Numbered from the stretch's first letter, positions 1 through 6,709 are shown. The stretch: 7,292 bases of DNA from an uncultured Bacteroidales bacterium (GCA_946549475.1 CAMNQO010000085.1:1-7292), one strand, 5' to 3'. Notes: generated from the letters alone by a model not told the origin. A program made the numbers and translations.

Positions 1-1397
1 GAATCCATCGGGATGCAACGGATGGTCGCCTTGGTCTCCTCCTTGATTTTCTCCTCGGTCTCTGGCGTACCGTCCCAGTGGCAGAGCAGGAAACCTCCTT
101 TCTGAATCTCCGTTTTGAAGGTCTCCCAGTCGTCGCACTTCCGTACATGGGCCTCACGGAAGGCCAGCGCCTTGTTGTAGATGTTCGCCTGGATGTCGTC
201 GAGCAAGCGCACGACGGCCGGTGCGATGCCGTCCAAGGCCATCGTCTCTTTGGCCAGTGTGTCCCTGCGGGCCACTTCGACCGTACCGGCTTCGAGATCA
301 CGGGGGCCGATCGCCATCCGGACAGGGACGCCTTTGAGTTCCCATTCGGCAAACTTGAAGCCCGGACGCAGGGAATCGCGGTTGTCAATCTTGACGGACA
401 CGCCGGCCGCCTCCAAATCTTTCTTCACCGCCTCCATCTTGTCCAGAATGGCATTCATCTCCTCTTCCTTTTTATAAATGGGCACCATCACCACCTGGAT
501 CGGGGCCAGTTTCGGAGGCAGCACGAGTCCGTTGTCGTCCCCATGGGCCATGATCAGCGCCCCCATCAGACGGGTGGAAACGCCCCAGGAAGTCGCCCAG
601 ACATATTCCTGCTTTCCGTCCTTACCGGTAAACTGCACATCGAAGGATTTGGCGAAATTCTGTCCCAGGAAATGGGAAGTACCGGCCTGCAAGGCCTTTC
701 CGTCCTGCATCATCGCCTCGATGGTCATCGTGTCGAGGGCACCGGCGAAACGCTCGCCCGGGCTCTTGTGGCCGACCACGACCGGCAGGGCCAGGGTATT
801 GCGGGCAAAATCCGCATACACGCCCACCATTTCGAGGGCCTTTGCCTGGGCCTCCTCCGCCGTTGCATGGGCCGTATGGCCTTCCTGCCAGAGAAATTCG
901 GCGGTACGCAGAAAGAGACGGGTGCGCATCTCCCAGCGCACGACATTGCACCACTGGTTGCACAGAATGGGCAGGTCGCGCCACGAGGTCACCCAATTCT
1001 TATAGGTATTCCAGATGATGGTCTCGGAAGTCGGCCGGACAATCAATTCTTCTTCCAGCCTGGCCGAAGGGTCCACGACAACGCCTTTTCCGTCCGGATC
1101 GTTCATCAGACGGTGATGCGTCACGACCGCACACTCCTTGGCGAAACCGGCGACATGCTCCGCCTCGCGGCTGAAAAAGGATTTGGGGATGAACAAGGGG
1201 AAATAGGCATTCTGCACACCCGTCTTTTTGAACATGTCGTCCAACACCCGCTGCATTTTCTCCCATATCGCATAGCCGTAAGGCTTGATGACCATACAAC
1301 CTCTGACGGCCGACTGCTCGGCCAGATCCGCCTTCACGACCAAGTCATTATACCATTGTGAATAGTTTTCTTCCCGTCCTGTTACTTCTTTTGCCAT
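1..1397 (-). CDS. proS: Proline--tRNA ligase (ProRS, archaeal/eukaryotic type), C-terminus cut by window edge
   Basis: Charges tRNA-Pro with proline in the cytoplasm. Reading the minus strand from the ATG at 1397 gives 465 residues without a stop before the window ends. The protein starts MAKEVTGREENYSQW. Class II synthetase signatures are visible: RPTSET near residue 120, a motif 2 region with RWEMRTR and QEGHTAH at about 147-170, and a motif 3 region with TSWGVSTRLMGA at about 267-280. The anticodon-binding domain begins near residue 295 (LAPIQVVMVPIY). The last visible residues, KATIRCIPMD, match the C-terminal domain typical of this subtype; from memory the family is about 490-500 residues, so roughly 30 are missing. 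There is no large insertion between motifs 2 and 3 as in the E. coli-type enzyme. The gene is divergent from the lipoprotein gene and has its own promoter. The family call is secure. The long open frame on the opposite strand is a shadow. Confidence 0.97.
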   Translation of the reverse strand, partial: MAKEVTGREENYSQWYNDLVVKADLAEQSAVRGCMVIKPYGYAIWEKMQRVLDDMFKKTGVQNAYFPLFIPKSFFSREAEHVAGFAKECAVVTHHRLMNDPDGKGVVVDPSARLEEELIVRPTSETIIWNTYKNWVTSWRDLPILCNQWCNVVRWEMRTRLFLRTAEFLWQEGHTAHATAEEAQAKALEMVGVYADFARNTLALPVVVGHKSPGERFAGALDTMTIEAMMQDGKALQAGTSHFLGQNFAKSFDVQFTGKDGKQEYVWATSWGVSTRLMGALIMAHGDDNGLVLPPKLAPIQVVMVPIYKKEEEMNAILDKMEAVKKDLEAAGVSVKIDNRDSLRPGFKFAEWELKGVPVRMAIGPRDLEAGTVEVARRDTLAKETMALDGIAPAVVRLLDDIQANIYNKALAFREAHVRKCDDWETFKTEIQKGGFLLCHWDGTPETEEKIKEETKATIRCIPMD

Positions 1398-1433
1398 GAA
1401 AATTTTGTTTTTCCAAAAAACTTATTTACATTG

Positions 1434-1462
1434 TTGCCGTAAAATCGGCACGACTATTGTTG
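1434..1462 (+). promoter_or_regulatory. Candidate promoter for the lipoprotein gene
   Basis: A TTG at 1434-1436 followed after 18 bp by TATTGTTG (1455-1462) resembles the Bacteroidota -33/-7 pair; the -7 element matches five of the six fixed positions of TAnnTTTG. Transcription would start near 1469, giving a very short leader before the ATG at 1483. The stretch just before the ATG is an A tract with no Shine-Dalgarno sequence, as is usual in this phylum. The -7 elements of this promoter and the proS promoter face each other only 2 bp apart. Confidence 0.4.
1435..1450. repeat. Small inverted repeat in the divergent promoter region
   Basis: TGCCG and CGGCA form a perfect 5-bp inverted repeat around a 6-base AT-rich centre (TAAAAT). 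It overlaps the proposed -33 element of the rightward promoter and lies in the proS leader. It could be an operator half-site pair or a weak hairpin. It is short enough to be chance. Confidence 0.3.
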
Positions 1463-1464
1463 TG

Positions 1465-1472
1465 CAAAGGTA
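1465..1472 (-). promoter_or_regulatory. Bacteroidota -7 promoter element for proS
   Basis: On the minus strand the sequence is TACCTTTG, a full match to the Bacteroidota -7 consensus TAnnTTTG. It lies about 67 bp upstream of the proS ATG, so transcription would start near 1459 and leave a leader of about 60 nt. No convincing -33 TTTG is seen at the expected distance, which falls among the A/T tract and the first codons of the divergent gene. The same octamer recurs upstream of lpxC. Confidence 0.6.
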
Positions 1473-1482
1473 AAAAAAAATT

Positions 1483-2475
1483 ATGAAAACGAGGCTTATT
1501 ATTTTAGCATGCATCGCGTTGGTGCTTCCGTCCTGCGGAATGTTCACGCAGCTGTCCTCCGACGGCTACGCGTACTACGACGGTATCTACGCAGGAGGTG
1601 TCGGCTACAGAAAAGCCGAGTCGGAACCTGTCACTTACCGTTATTTCAGCAGTCCTCCCGCCACCCTGAACCTGGATGACTACACGCTCATCAGGAAAGA
1701 AGAAGCCGGGCATGTGACCAATTACTATTTCATCGACCGCTGGTCGTCTCCCCTGTGGTACGACTGGCATCCCTTCTACCGGCCGTTCGGCTATTATTGG
1801 GACGACCCCTGGTACTACGGTCGTCCTTACGCCTGGCACGGTCCCTGGTACTGGAACGATCCCTGGTACTGGCGCTACGGCCGGCGGTACGACCCTTGGT
1901 ACTATGGCCGTCCCTATGCCTGGCACGCCCCCTGGCACCACCGCTATGGTTACAGGCCGCCGTACCACCACCGGGGCGTCATCTACCGTCCGCCCGTCCA
2001 CCATACCGACAAGCCCCGCCCGCATGGCGGCATCGGACGCGGATCCACCCTCCCCGGAGGCAACGGCAGTTCGCCCCGCAGCGGCAGCAATTACAGCACC
2101 GTTCCCCGCAGTTCATCCTCGTTCAGCGGATCCGGTACTTCCTCATCCTCCGGAAAAGTGAGCGTCAAACCGTCCTGGAGCCGGGACACGGGCTCATCCT
2201 GGAGCCGGAGCAGCGGGTCCTCCCACAGCGGAAACTCATCCGGCAGTTCTTCTACCCGGAGCAGCAGTTCGTCCTCCTCACATAGCGGCAGTTCATCCTC
2301 TTCCGGAAGTTCATCCTGGAGCCGGAACAGCAGTTCTTCCCACAGCGGAAGTTCCTCATCCCGGAGCAGCAGTTCTTCTTATAGCGGCGGATCGTCTTCT
2401 TCCGGTGGCTGGAGCCGGAGCGGAGGCTCGTCTTCTTCCTCGTACAACGGCAGTTCGGGCGGCATCCGCCGGTAG
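1483..2475 (+). CDS. Trp/Tyr/His-rich and Ser-rich lipoprotein of unknown function
   Basis: I do not recognise a named family. The 330-residue protein starts with a lipoprotein signal: basic MKTR, a hydrophobic stretch, and the lipobox L15-P-S-C18, so Cys18 should be lipidated. The residues after Cys18 (GMFTQ) lack the acidic export signal used for surface lipoproteins in some Bacteroidota, so a periplasm-facing location is possible but not proven. Residues 20-86 look like an ordinary folded segment with many Tyr. Residues 87-174 are very rich in Trp, Tyr, His and Pro (13 Trp between 87 and 151) and contain a duplicated block. Residues from about 195 are Ser/Gly low complexity with four WSR motifs at 232, 240, 279 and 310. 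The protein ends in GGIRR. It sits 18 bp upstream of the barrel gene and probably shares its transcript. A cell-wall, surface or barrel-associated role is possible; none can be assigned. Confidence 0.85.
   Translation: MKTRLIILACIALVLPSCGMFTQLSSDGYAYYDGIYAGGVGYRKAESEPVTYRYFSSPPATLNLDDYTLIRKEEAGHVTNYYFIDRWSSPLWYDWHPFYRPFGYYWDDPWYYGRPYAWHGPWYWNDPWYWRYGRRYDPWYYGRPYAWHAPWHHRYGYRPPYHHRGVIYRPPVHHTDKPRPHGGIGRGSTLPGGNGSSPRSGSNYSTVPRSSSSFSGSGTSSSSGKVSVKPSWSRDTGSSWSRSSGSSHSGNSSGSSSTRSSSSSSSHSGSSSSSGSSSWSRNSSSSHSGSSSSRSSSSSYSGGSSSSGGWSRSGGSSSSSYNGSSGGIRR
1804..1935 (+). repeat. Internal duplication in the aromatic region of the lipoprotein
   Basis: A 15-residue block, DPWYYGRPYAWHGPW at residues 108-122, recurs at residues 137-151 with one change (Gly120 becomes Ala149). 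The period is 29 codons. By eye the two 45-base copies differ at seven positions, and five of these are silent third-base changes. That pattern suggests an older duplication kept by selection on the protein rather than a fresh copy. A shorter relative, NDPWYWRYG, lies between the copies at residues 125-133. Confidence 0.85.
2200..2475 (+). repeat. Degenerate Ser-rich WSR repeats in the lipoprotein tail
   Basis: The tail divides into units beginning with WSR at residues 240, 279 and 310, of 39, 31 and 21 residues. The first two share the pattern WSR-x-S-[GS]-S-S-H-S-G, and YSGG or YNG recurs later. Serine makes up 47 of the 70 residues from 240 to 309. Serine codons are mixed (TCC, TCA, TCT, AGC, AGT), so this is not a simple triplet tract, although blocks such as AGCAGCAGTTC recur. 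Confidence 0.75.
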
Positions 2476-2493
2476 TCTCACCTATTCGCTATA

Positions 2494-4170
2494 ATGACTA
2501 TGAAAGAGAACACAATCAACAAAACGGCAATATTTGTAACGTCTTTGTTACTTACCGCTTCCGCTTGGGGCCAGACGCCTGAGGACGCCTGGCTCATGAG
2601 CCGCAACCAGTACGGCGGCACGGCCCGCACCATGGCGATGGGCAATGCCTTTACCGCCCTTGGCGGAGACTTGGGAAGCATCGCCATCAACCCGGCCGGC
2701 AGTGCCGTCTCGGGCTTCAGCCAATTGTCTGTCAGCGCCGGCCTGGACATCAGTTCCAGCCGCAGTCTCTCAACCAACAGTTACGATGGTACAAGTGTCC
2801 TGCAAAACAGAGCGGCTTTCCGCCTGCCCAATATTTCCTTCAACCTCAATTTCCATCTCGAAAACAGCCCGCTGAAAAATGTCAACTTCGGCTTCTCTTC
2901 CAACCTGAGCGACAGTTACACCGAGCAGTCCGCTTTAGGGGGCCGGAACGGTATGTCTTCCTTTATCGGAGCGATGGCACAATCAGCCACGGACCGGAGA
3001 ATCGAGGCCGCCGACATGGAAAAAAGCGACTGCTATGACCGTCTTCCTTTTGACCTCTGTCTGAATTACAAGGCTTTTCTCATCTCCCCCATCACAGGCG
3101 AGACCAATCGTTATGTCGGCGTCACGGAAGTCGCGGACGGTCCCGACGAACAGGGATTATACAGCATCAAACTTCGTGAGGGAGGCATGCTCAGGCAGAA
3201 TTGGGGACGCGAAGTGACGGGATTTAAGAACGATTATCTGATCAACGCCGGTTTCAACATTATGGACAAGGTCTTTATCGGAGCGAATCTGGGCTTCTCG
3301 ACCATCAGCCGCAACGTCAACGAGTATTTCAAGGAAGCGGCGGTGGATCCCAGCATCTACACGGTATCGTTTACCAACGCCAGCGGAAACACCTACAATA
3401 CTTACTGGAAGGAAGGCCGTTACAGTTACCGGCTCACGACCCGGGGGGCCGGCGTGTACGGGAAATTCGGCATCCTCTTCATTCCCGCGACCTGGCTGCG
3501 CATCGGCGCGGCCATCCAGACACCGACCCTCCTGAGTCTGACCGATCGCTATGGAGCATCCGCCAGCAGCAGTTTTGACAATGCCATGTTCAGTTCGAAT
3601 GAAGATACCGGGAATTATGAAGTCAAATACACGCTGTTGACACCTATGCGGGCCAATATCGGCATTGCCGGGGTGATCGGCAAACGTTTTGTCGTGAGTG
3701 CCGACTACGAAGTCTGCCCTTACGGACAGATGGTCTTCCAGCACAACAAAATCAACGCGTCGGACTGGCAGGAACTCAACGATGGGATTAAAAACAGCAT
3801 GGGGACCGGACATAGCATCCGCATCGGTGTGGAAGCCCGCATCAACAACGCGCTTTCCGCCCGGGCCGGTTATATCCTCACCAGCAATCCTTCACGGATT
3901 GGCGTGGACGGCAAGAACGGCAGAGGCATCAATGAATTTATCAATTGGGGAAAGCACGGAGAAAACACGGCAAGCGCCGGACTGGGCTACAATTCCAAGG
4001 GAAGTTTCTATCTGGACGCTGCCGTAGCGGCACGCATCTACCCGACCAACTTCTACTACCCTTATGTCGATATGCACGATTCAGATATGCGCACGGTCGT
4101 ACAGGCTCCGGAATATGTCATCAGCCGCACGCTCTGGACGGCGGTCGTGACGCTGGGCTGGCGCTTCTGA
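2494..4170 (+). CDS. FadL/OmpP1-like outer-membrane beta-barrel protein
   Basis: Likely an outer-membrane channel of the OmpP1/FadL/TodX type, a family that moves hydrophobic compounds such as fatty acids inward; Bacteroidota members are often labelled hemin receptor without proof. The 558-residue protein has a signal peptide, with a likely cut after G26 in TASAWG|QT. It then has the family's N-terminal signature at residues 41-69 (GGTARTMAMGNAFTALGGD followed by INPAG). The rest alternates polar and hydrophobic residues with many aromatics, as in beta strands. The last residues, VVTLGWRF, end in Phe, the usual barrel-assembly signal. Length is normal for Bacteroidota members. Two in-frame ATGs (2494 and 2500) could start it; both keep the signal peptide intact. 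The gene follows the lipoprotein by 18 bp with no promoter seen between, so an operon is likely. Substrate is unknown. Confidence 0.8.
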   Translation: MTMKENTINKTAIFVTSLLLTASAWGQTPEDAWLMSRNQYGGTARTMAMGNAFTALGGDLGSIAINPAGSAVSGFSQLSVSAGLDISSSRSLSTNSYDGTSVLQNRAAFRLPNISFNLNFHLENSPLKNVNFGFSSNLSDSYTEQSALGGRNGMSSFIGAMAQSATDRRIEAADMEKSDCYDRLPFDLCLNYKAFLISPITGETNRYVGVTEVADGPDEQGLYSIKLREGGMLRQNWGREVTGFKNDYLINAGFNIMDKVFIGANLGFSTISRNVNEYFKEAAVDPSIYTVSFTNASGNTYNTYWKEGRYSYRLTTRGAGVYGKFGILFIPATWLRIGAAIQTPTLLSLTDRYGASASSSFDNAMFSSNEDTGNYEVKYTLLTPMRANIGIAGVIGKRFVVSADYEVCPYGQMVFQHNKINASDWQELNDGIKNSMGTGHSIRIGVEARINNALSARAGYILTSNPSRIGVDGKNGRGINEFINWGKHGENTASAGLGYNSKGSFYLDAAVAARIYPTNFYYPYVDMHDSDMRTVVQAPEYVISRTLWTAVVTLGWRF

Positions 4171-4178
4171 CGCGGGGG

Positions 4179-4198
4179 CCGGCATCTATTCCTGCCGG
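4179..4198. terminator. Candidate hairpin at the convergent gene junction
   Basis: CCGGCA at 4179-4184 and TGCCGG at 4193-4198 form a perfect 6-bp GC-rich stem with an 8-base loop. It sits between and across the ends of the barrel gene (stop at 4168-4170) and the WbqC-like gene (stop at 4186-4188). Neither strand has a T tract after the stem, so it is not a classic intrinsic terminator. It could act in both directions or block read-through; it could also be chance in GC-rich DNA. Confidence 0.3.
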
Positions 4199-4947
4199 GA
4201 CGTCGAAGCCAGGACGGCAAGGCTGTCGGGCCCTTCGTTGAACAGCAGATCCAATACGGACAGTCCGTCCACGAAACCGTATCTGTCGGAAAAAATCTGG
4301 TAATAAGGCTTCCTGCACACATAGCAGGGAGCCTTTTTCGGATGGATGCGCTCGCGCAAATCGCGCACTTCATCCATTGAGGCGATACCCCCATCCCGGG
4401 CGGGGACGGACTGTCGTCCGGCGAAGCGGTCCGGAGAGGCCGGCGGGAGGAAGGTCCGGCTGTCCGTCACGCAGGCCGGCAGATGCAAGCGGTCCAGCAG
4501 CCAGTTGATGAGCATCCTGTTCAGGGTATAAAGCCGGGGCTCCTTGCTTTCCAACAAGGCGAACAATCCATCCCTGTAATACTCAAAGTAAGCGGAACTG
4601 CCGTAGGCCGAGGAAATGGCTGCCTGGTGGGTGTGTACCCAGTCCACCGAATAATCGATGCGGACTTCCCGGACGGGAATGTGGGACACATTGCAATCTT
4701 CCCGTGAGGGATTGCTTTCTTGTCCGGGGCTCCCCCCTCGCCGATGGACGACGGGAATCAGCAAATTCTCTTTGCCGGAGGCGGTGAGAATGGTGCAACG
4801 GTTGCGCCAGGACTGTTTGTGATAGTGTTCGCAGGCCTCCAAAACGACGCTTGCCGGCGAAATATCACCGGCAAGGGAAGCGTCGTGAGCCATTGCCGCA
4901 AAATAATCCAGCGGCGGAAGATAAGCCGTAGAAAGCAGCAGGGCCAT
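4186..4947 (-). CDS. WbqC-like family protein
   Basis: The 253-residue protein matches the WbqC-like family, which was first linked to O-antigen gene clusters and whose biochemical activity is not established. Family-like segments are the N-terminus LLSTAYLPPLDYF, HKQSWRNRCTI (residues 43-53), IDYSVDWVHTHQAAISSAYG (97-116), EYYRDGL (122-128), and PYYQIFSDRYGF plus LLFNEGPDSL near the C-terminus. No signal peptide or membrane segment is apparent, so it is probably cytoplasmic. A CxxC pair (C208, C211) lies just before the conserved PYYQ segment. The ATG overlaps the lpxA stop codon as TAATG, so the start is well set and translation is probably coupled. Being last in a lipid A cluster points to an LPS or cell-surface polysaccharide role, but this is inference. 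Confidence 0.85.
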   Translation of the reverse strand: MALLLSTAYLPPLDYFAAMAHDASLAGDISPASVVLEACEHYHKQSWRNRCTILTASGKENLLIPVVHRRGGSPGQESNPSREDCNVSHIPVREVRIDYSVDWVHTHQAAISSAYGSSAYFEYYRDGLFALLESKEPRLYTLNRMLINWLLDRLHLPACVTDSRTFLPPASPDRFAGRQSVPARDGGIASMDEVRDLRERIHPKKAPCYVCRKPYYQIFSDRYGFVDGLSVLDLLFNEGPDSLAVLASTSRQE

Positions 4948-5762
4948 TAATCCAAGTCGCCTTTGCTGCCGACACCCATGCCCTTGACGATGCCGCGCTT
5001 GGAGGCGTAGATAAATTTAAGGATGGTGTCTTTTTCCTCGCTGGGAGCAAAGCCGATTTCAATCTTGGCACAGGCGTCGGAAACGGTCATGCCGTTGTTG
5101 TAGATCATATCATACATATCCTTGATCTCACGGATCTGGTCGGACGAGAATCCGCGGCGCCGCAGCCCTACGATATTGACACCGGCGAAGGAGATGGGGT
5201 CACGGCCGCAAAGCGAATAGGGCGGGATGTCTTTGTTGATTTTGCTGCCGCCGCTGATCATCGCATGCTTACCGATGCGGCTGAACTGGTGTGCGACCGT
5301 TCCGCCGCCCAGAATGGCCCAGTCGTCCACATCCGTTTCTCCGGCGATGCCGACATAACTGACCAGGATGCAGTGATTGCCTACGCGGCAGTCGTGCGCG
5401 ACATGGGTATAAGACATCAGCAGCACGTCGTCGCCGATCGTCGTGACGCCTTTGCCGCTGGCCTTGGTCCCCCGGTTGATGGTCGCACATTCGCGGATAT
5501 TGACGCGGTTGCCGATTTTCACCCAGGTCACTTCGCCGTCAAACTTGAGGTCCTGCGGAATCGCGCCGACGACCGCACCGGGGAAAACGCTGCAGTCGTC
5601 CCCCATTTCCACATAATTGAAGATGGTGGCATGGGGAAGAATCTTGCAACGGTCGCCTAGCGTGACAAATTCGTCGATATAGGCATAGGGGCCGACCTCC
5701 ACATCTTCGCCGAGCCTGGCGTTGGGATGGACGGTAGCCAAAGGATGGATCTTGGGAGACAT
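4947..5762 (-). CDS. lpxA: UDP-N-acetylglucosamine O-acyltransferase (LpxA)
   Basis: Catalyses the first step of lipid A synthesis, transferring a 3-hydroxyacyl chain from acyl carrier protein to UDP-GlcNAc in the cytoplasm. The N-terminal two thirds are hexapeptide repeats of a left-handed beta helix (HPNARLGEDVEVGPYAYID and onward). AIPQDLKF lies at residues 68-75 and TINRGT at 94-99. The catalytic His is H123 in HVAHDC, aligned to E. coli H125; H120, H158 (AHQF) and R202 (LRRRGF) align with H122, H160 and R204. E. coli H144 aligns with E142. G171 aligns with the E. coli chain-length ruler G173, which fits a long acyl chain. I chose the ATG at 5762 (271 residues); an in-frame TTG at 5783 would overlap lpxC and adds residues not expected for the family. 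It lies 7 bp after lpxC and overlaps wbqC by one base. Confidence 0.96.
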   Translation of the reverse strand: MSPKIHPLATVHPNARLGEDVEVGPYAYIDEFVTLGDRCKILPHATIFNYVEMGDDCSVFPGAVVGAIPQDLKFDGEVTWVKIGNRVNIRECATINRGTKASGKGVTTIGDDVLLMSYTHVAHDCRVGNHCILVSYVGIAGETDVDDWAILGGGTVAHQFSRIGKHAMISGGSKINKDIPPYSLCGRDPISFAGVNIVGLRRRGFSSDQIREIKDMYDMIYNNGMTVSDACAKIEIGFAPSEEKDTILKFIYASKRGIVKGMGVGSKGDLD

Positions 5763-5769
5763 AAACAGT

Positions 5770-6672
5770 TTATTTGGATTCAATAATCATACGGGCAACC
5801 TTGGCGTTGACGCAGTGTCCTGTCTTGACGGCCACGACGCGGGCCTTCAGGAAGCCGCCGCACAAACGCAGGTCGCCCATCAGGTCGAGCATCTTGTGGC
5901 GGGCGCACTCATTGTCGTAATACAGACGAAGACCGTCCAGATAGCCCACGGAGGTATCGGCGGGAACCGGAATGGAAAGACCGGCGCACAGAGCCTCCAC
6001 ACGCTCGCGGGGAACGGGATGCTCGATGATGACGATGGCATTGTCCACATCACCGCCTTTGATCAGGTTATTGTTGTAGAGATATTCGATTTCATGAAAG
6101 AAAACGAAAGTGCGGCAACAGCCGATCTCGCCGGCATAATCCACGGAAGGGTCCCAATGGGCCTGCTGGACACCGACTACCTTGGAGTTGAAGTCCACGC
6201 TGATGTCATAGGAAGGCGTGTCTGCGGGAGTCACCGTCACTTTGATGCCTTTGACCGCATCCTCATAGACGATTTCCCGGTCGAGGGTGATATAGCGCCG
6301 CTCACAGTCCTGCGGGAGGGTGCCGTCCGCCAGGATGGCATCGCAGTAGGGTTTGGCGCTGCCGTCAAGGATGGGAATCTCTTCATTGTCCAGGCTCACC
6401 AGCACATTGTCCACACCCAGCCCCGTAAGGGCGGAAAGCAGGTGTTCGACCGTAATGACATTGATACCGTTCTGTGTAAGGGTGGTGCTGCGGGCCGTGT
6501 TGGAAACATGGGTGGCAAGGGCTTCCACGACGGCGTCGGGGCCTATGTCCGTGCGGACAAAACGAATGCCGCTTCCGACTGGCGCGGGAGAGAGAGTCAT
6601 GTGGACGGGTTTTCCGGTATGAAGACCTTTTCCTTCAAATATATAGTCTTTCTTAAGGGTCTGTTGTCGCAT
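5770..6672 (-). CDS. lpxC: UDP-3-O-acyl-N-acetylglucosamine deacetylase (LpxC), stand-alone
   Basis: Zinc-dependent deacetylase of the committed step of lipid A synthesis, in the cytoplasm. The 300-residue protein shows the family motifs in order: EGKGLHTG (13-20), TVEHLLSALTGLGVDN with E76 and H77, ILDGSAKPY (101-109), and RHKMLDLMGDL with H259, K260, D263 and D267. GHCVNAKVAR follows, with H286. H77, H259 and D263 are the expected zinc ligands; E76 and H286 are the expected catalytic residues. The stop follows directly after the LpxC domain (ARMIIESK). In many Bacteroidales this gene continues into a FabZ dehydratase domain; here lpxA begins 7 bp later, so no FabZ is present. The gene lies 41 bp after lpxD, and that gap holds a promoter-like element, so lpxC-lpxA-wbqC may also be transcribed separately. 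Confidence 0.96.
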   Translation of the reverse strand: MRQQTLKKDYIFEGKGLHTGKPVHMTLSPAPVGSGIRFVRTDIGPDAVVEALATHVSNTARSTTLTQNGINVITVEHLLSALTGLGVDNVLVSLDNEEIPILDGSAKPYCDAILADGTLPQDCERRYITLDREIVYEDAVKGIKVTVTPADTPSYDISVDFNSKVVGVQQAHWDPSVDYAGEIGCCRTFVFFHEIEYLYNNNLIKGGDVDNAIVIIEHPVPRERVEALCAGLSIPVPADTSVGYLDGLRLYYDNECARHKMLDLMGDLRLCGGFLKARVVAVKTGHCVNAKVARMIIESK

Positions 6673-6701
6673 TTTAGGTATCCTGTCTCTACAAAAGTCC
6701 G

Positions 6702-6709
6702 CAAAGGTA
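6702..6709 (-). promoter_or_regulatory. Candidate internal -7 promoter element for lpxC-lpxA-wbqC
   Basis: On the minus strand the 41-bp gap between lpxD and lpxC contains TACCTTTG, a full match to TAnnTTTG and identical to the element upstream of proS. A start near 6695 would leave a leader of about 22 nt before the lpxC ATG at 6672. No clear -33 TTTG is present at the usual spacing, which falls inside the end of lpxD. The leader has no Shine-Dalgarno sequence. Confidence 0.5.

Noticed and set aside
78..1361. 427-codon open frame on the plus strand opposite proS
   Set aside because: The minus strand encodes an intact, clearly recognisable prolyl-tRNA synthetase; the opposite frame has no family features and is open because the DNA is GC-rich.
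1504..2025. 173-codon minus-strand open frame opposite the lipoprotein gene
   Set aside because: Val/Pro/Gly-rich translation is the mirror of the Trp/Tyr/Pro repeats; the plus-strand frame has a proper lipoprotein signal.
2200..2475. Ser-rich region as a DNA microsatellite or CRISPR-like array
   Set aside because: Units are degenerate, of unequal length and in frame with the gene; there are no regular spacers.
5763..5783. Upstream TTG start for lpxA giving 278 residues
   Set aside because: It would overlap lpxC and add MNPNKLF, which is not expected for the family; the ATG at 5762 places the protein start where LpxA normally begins.
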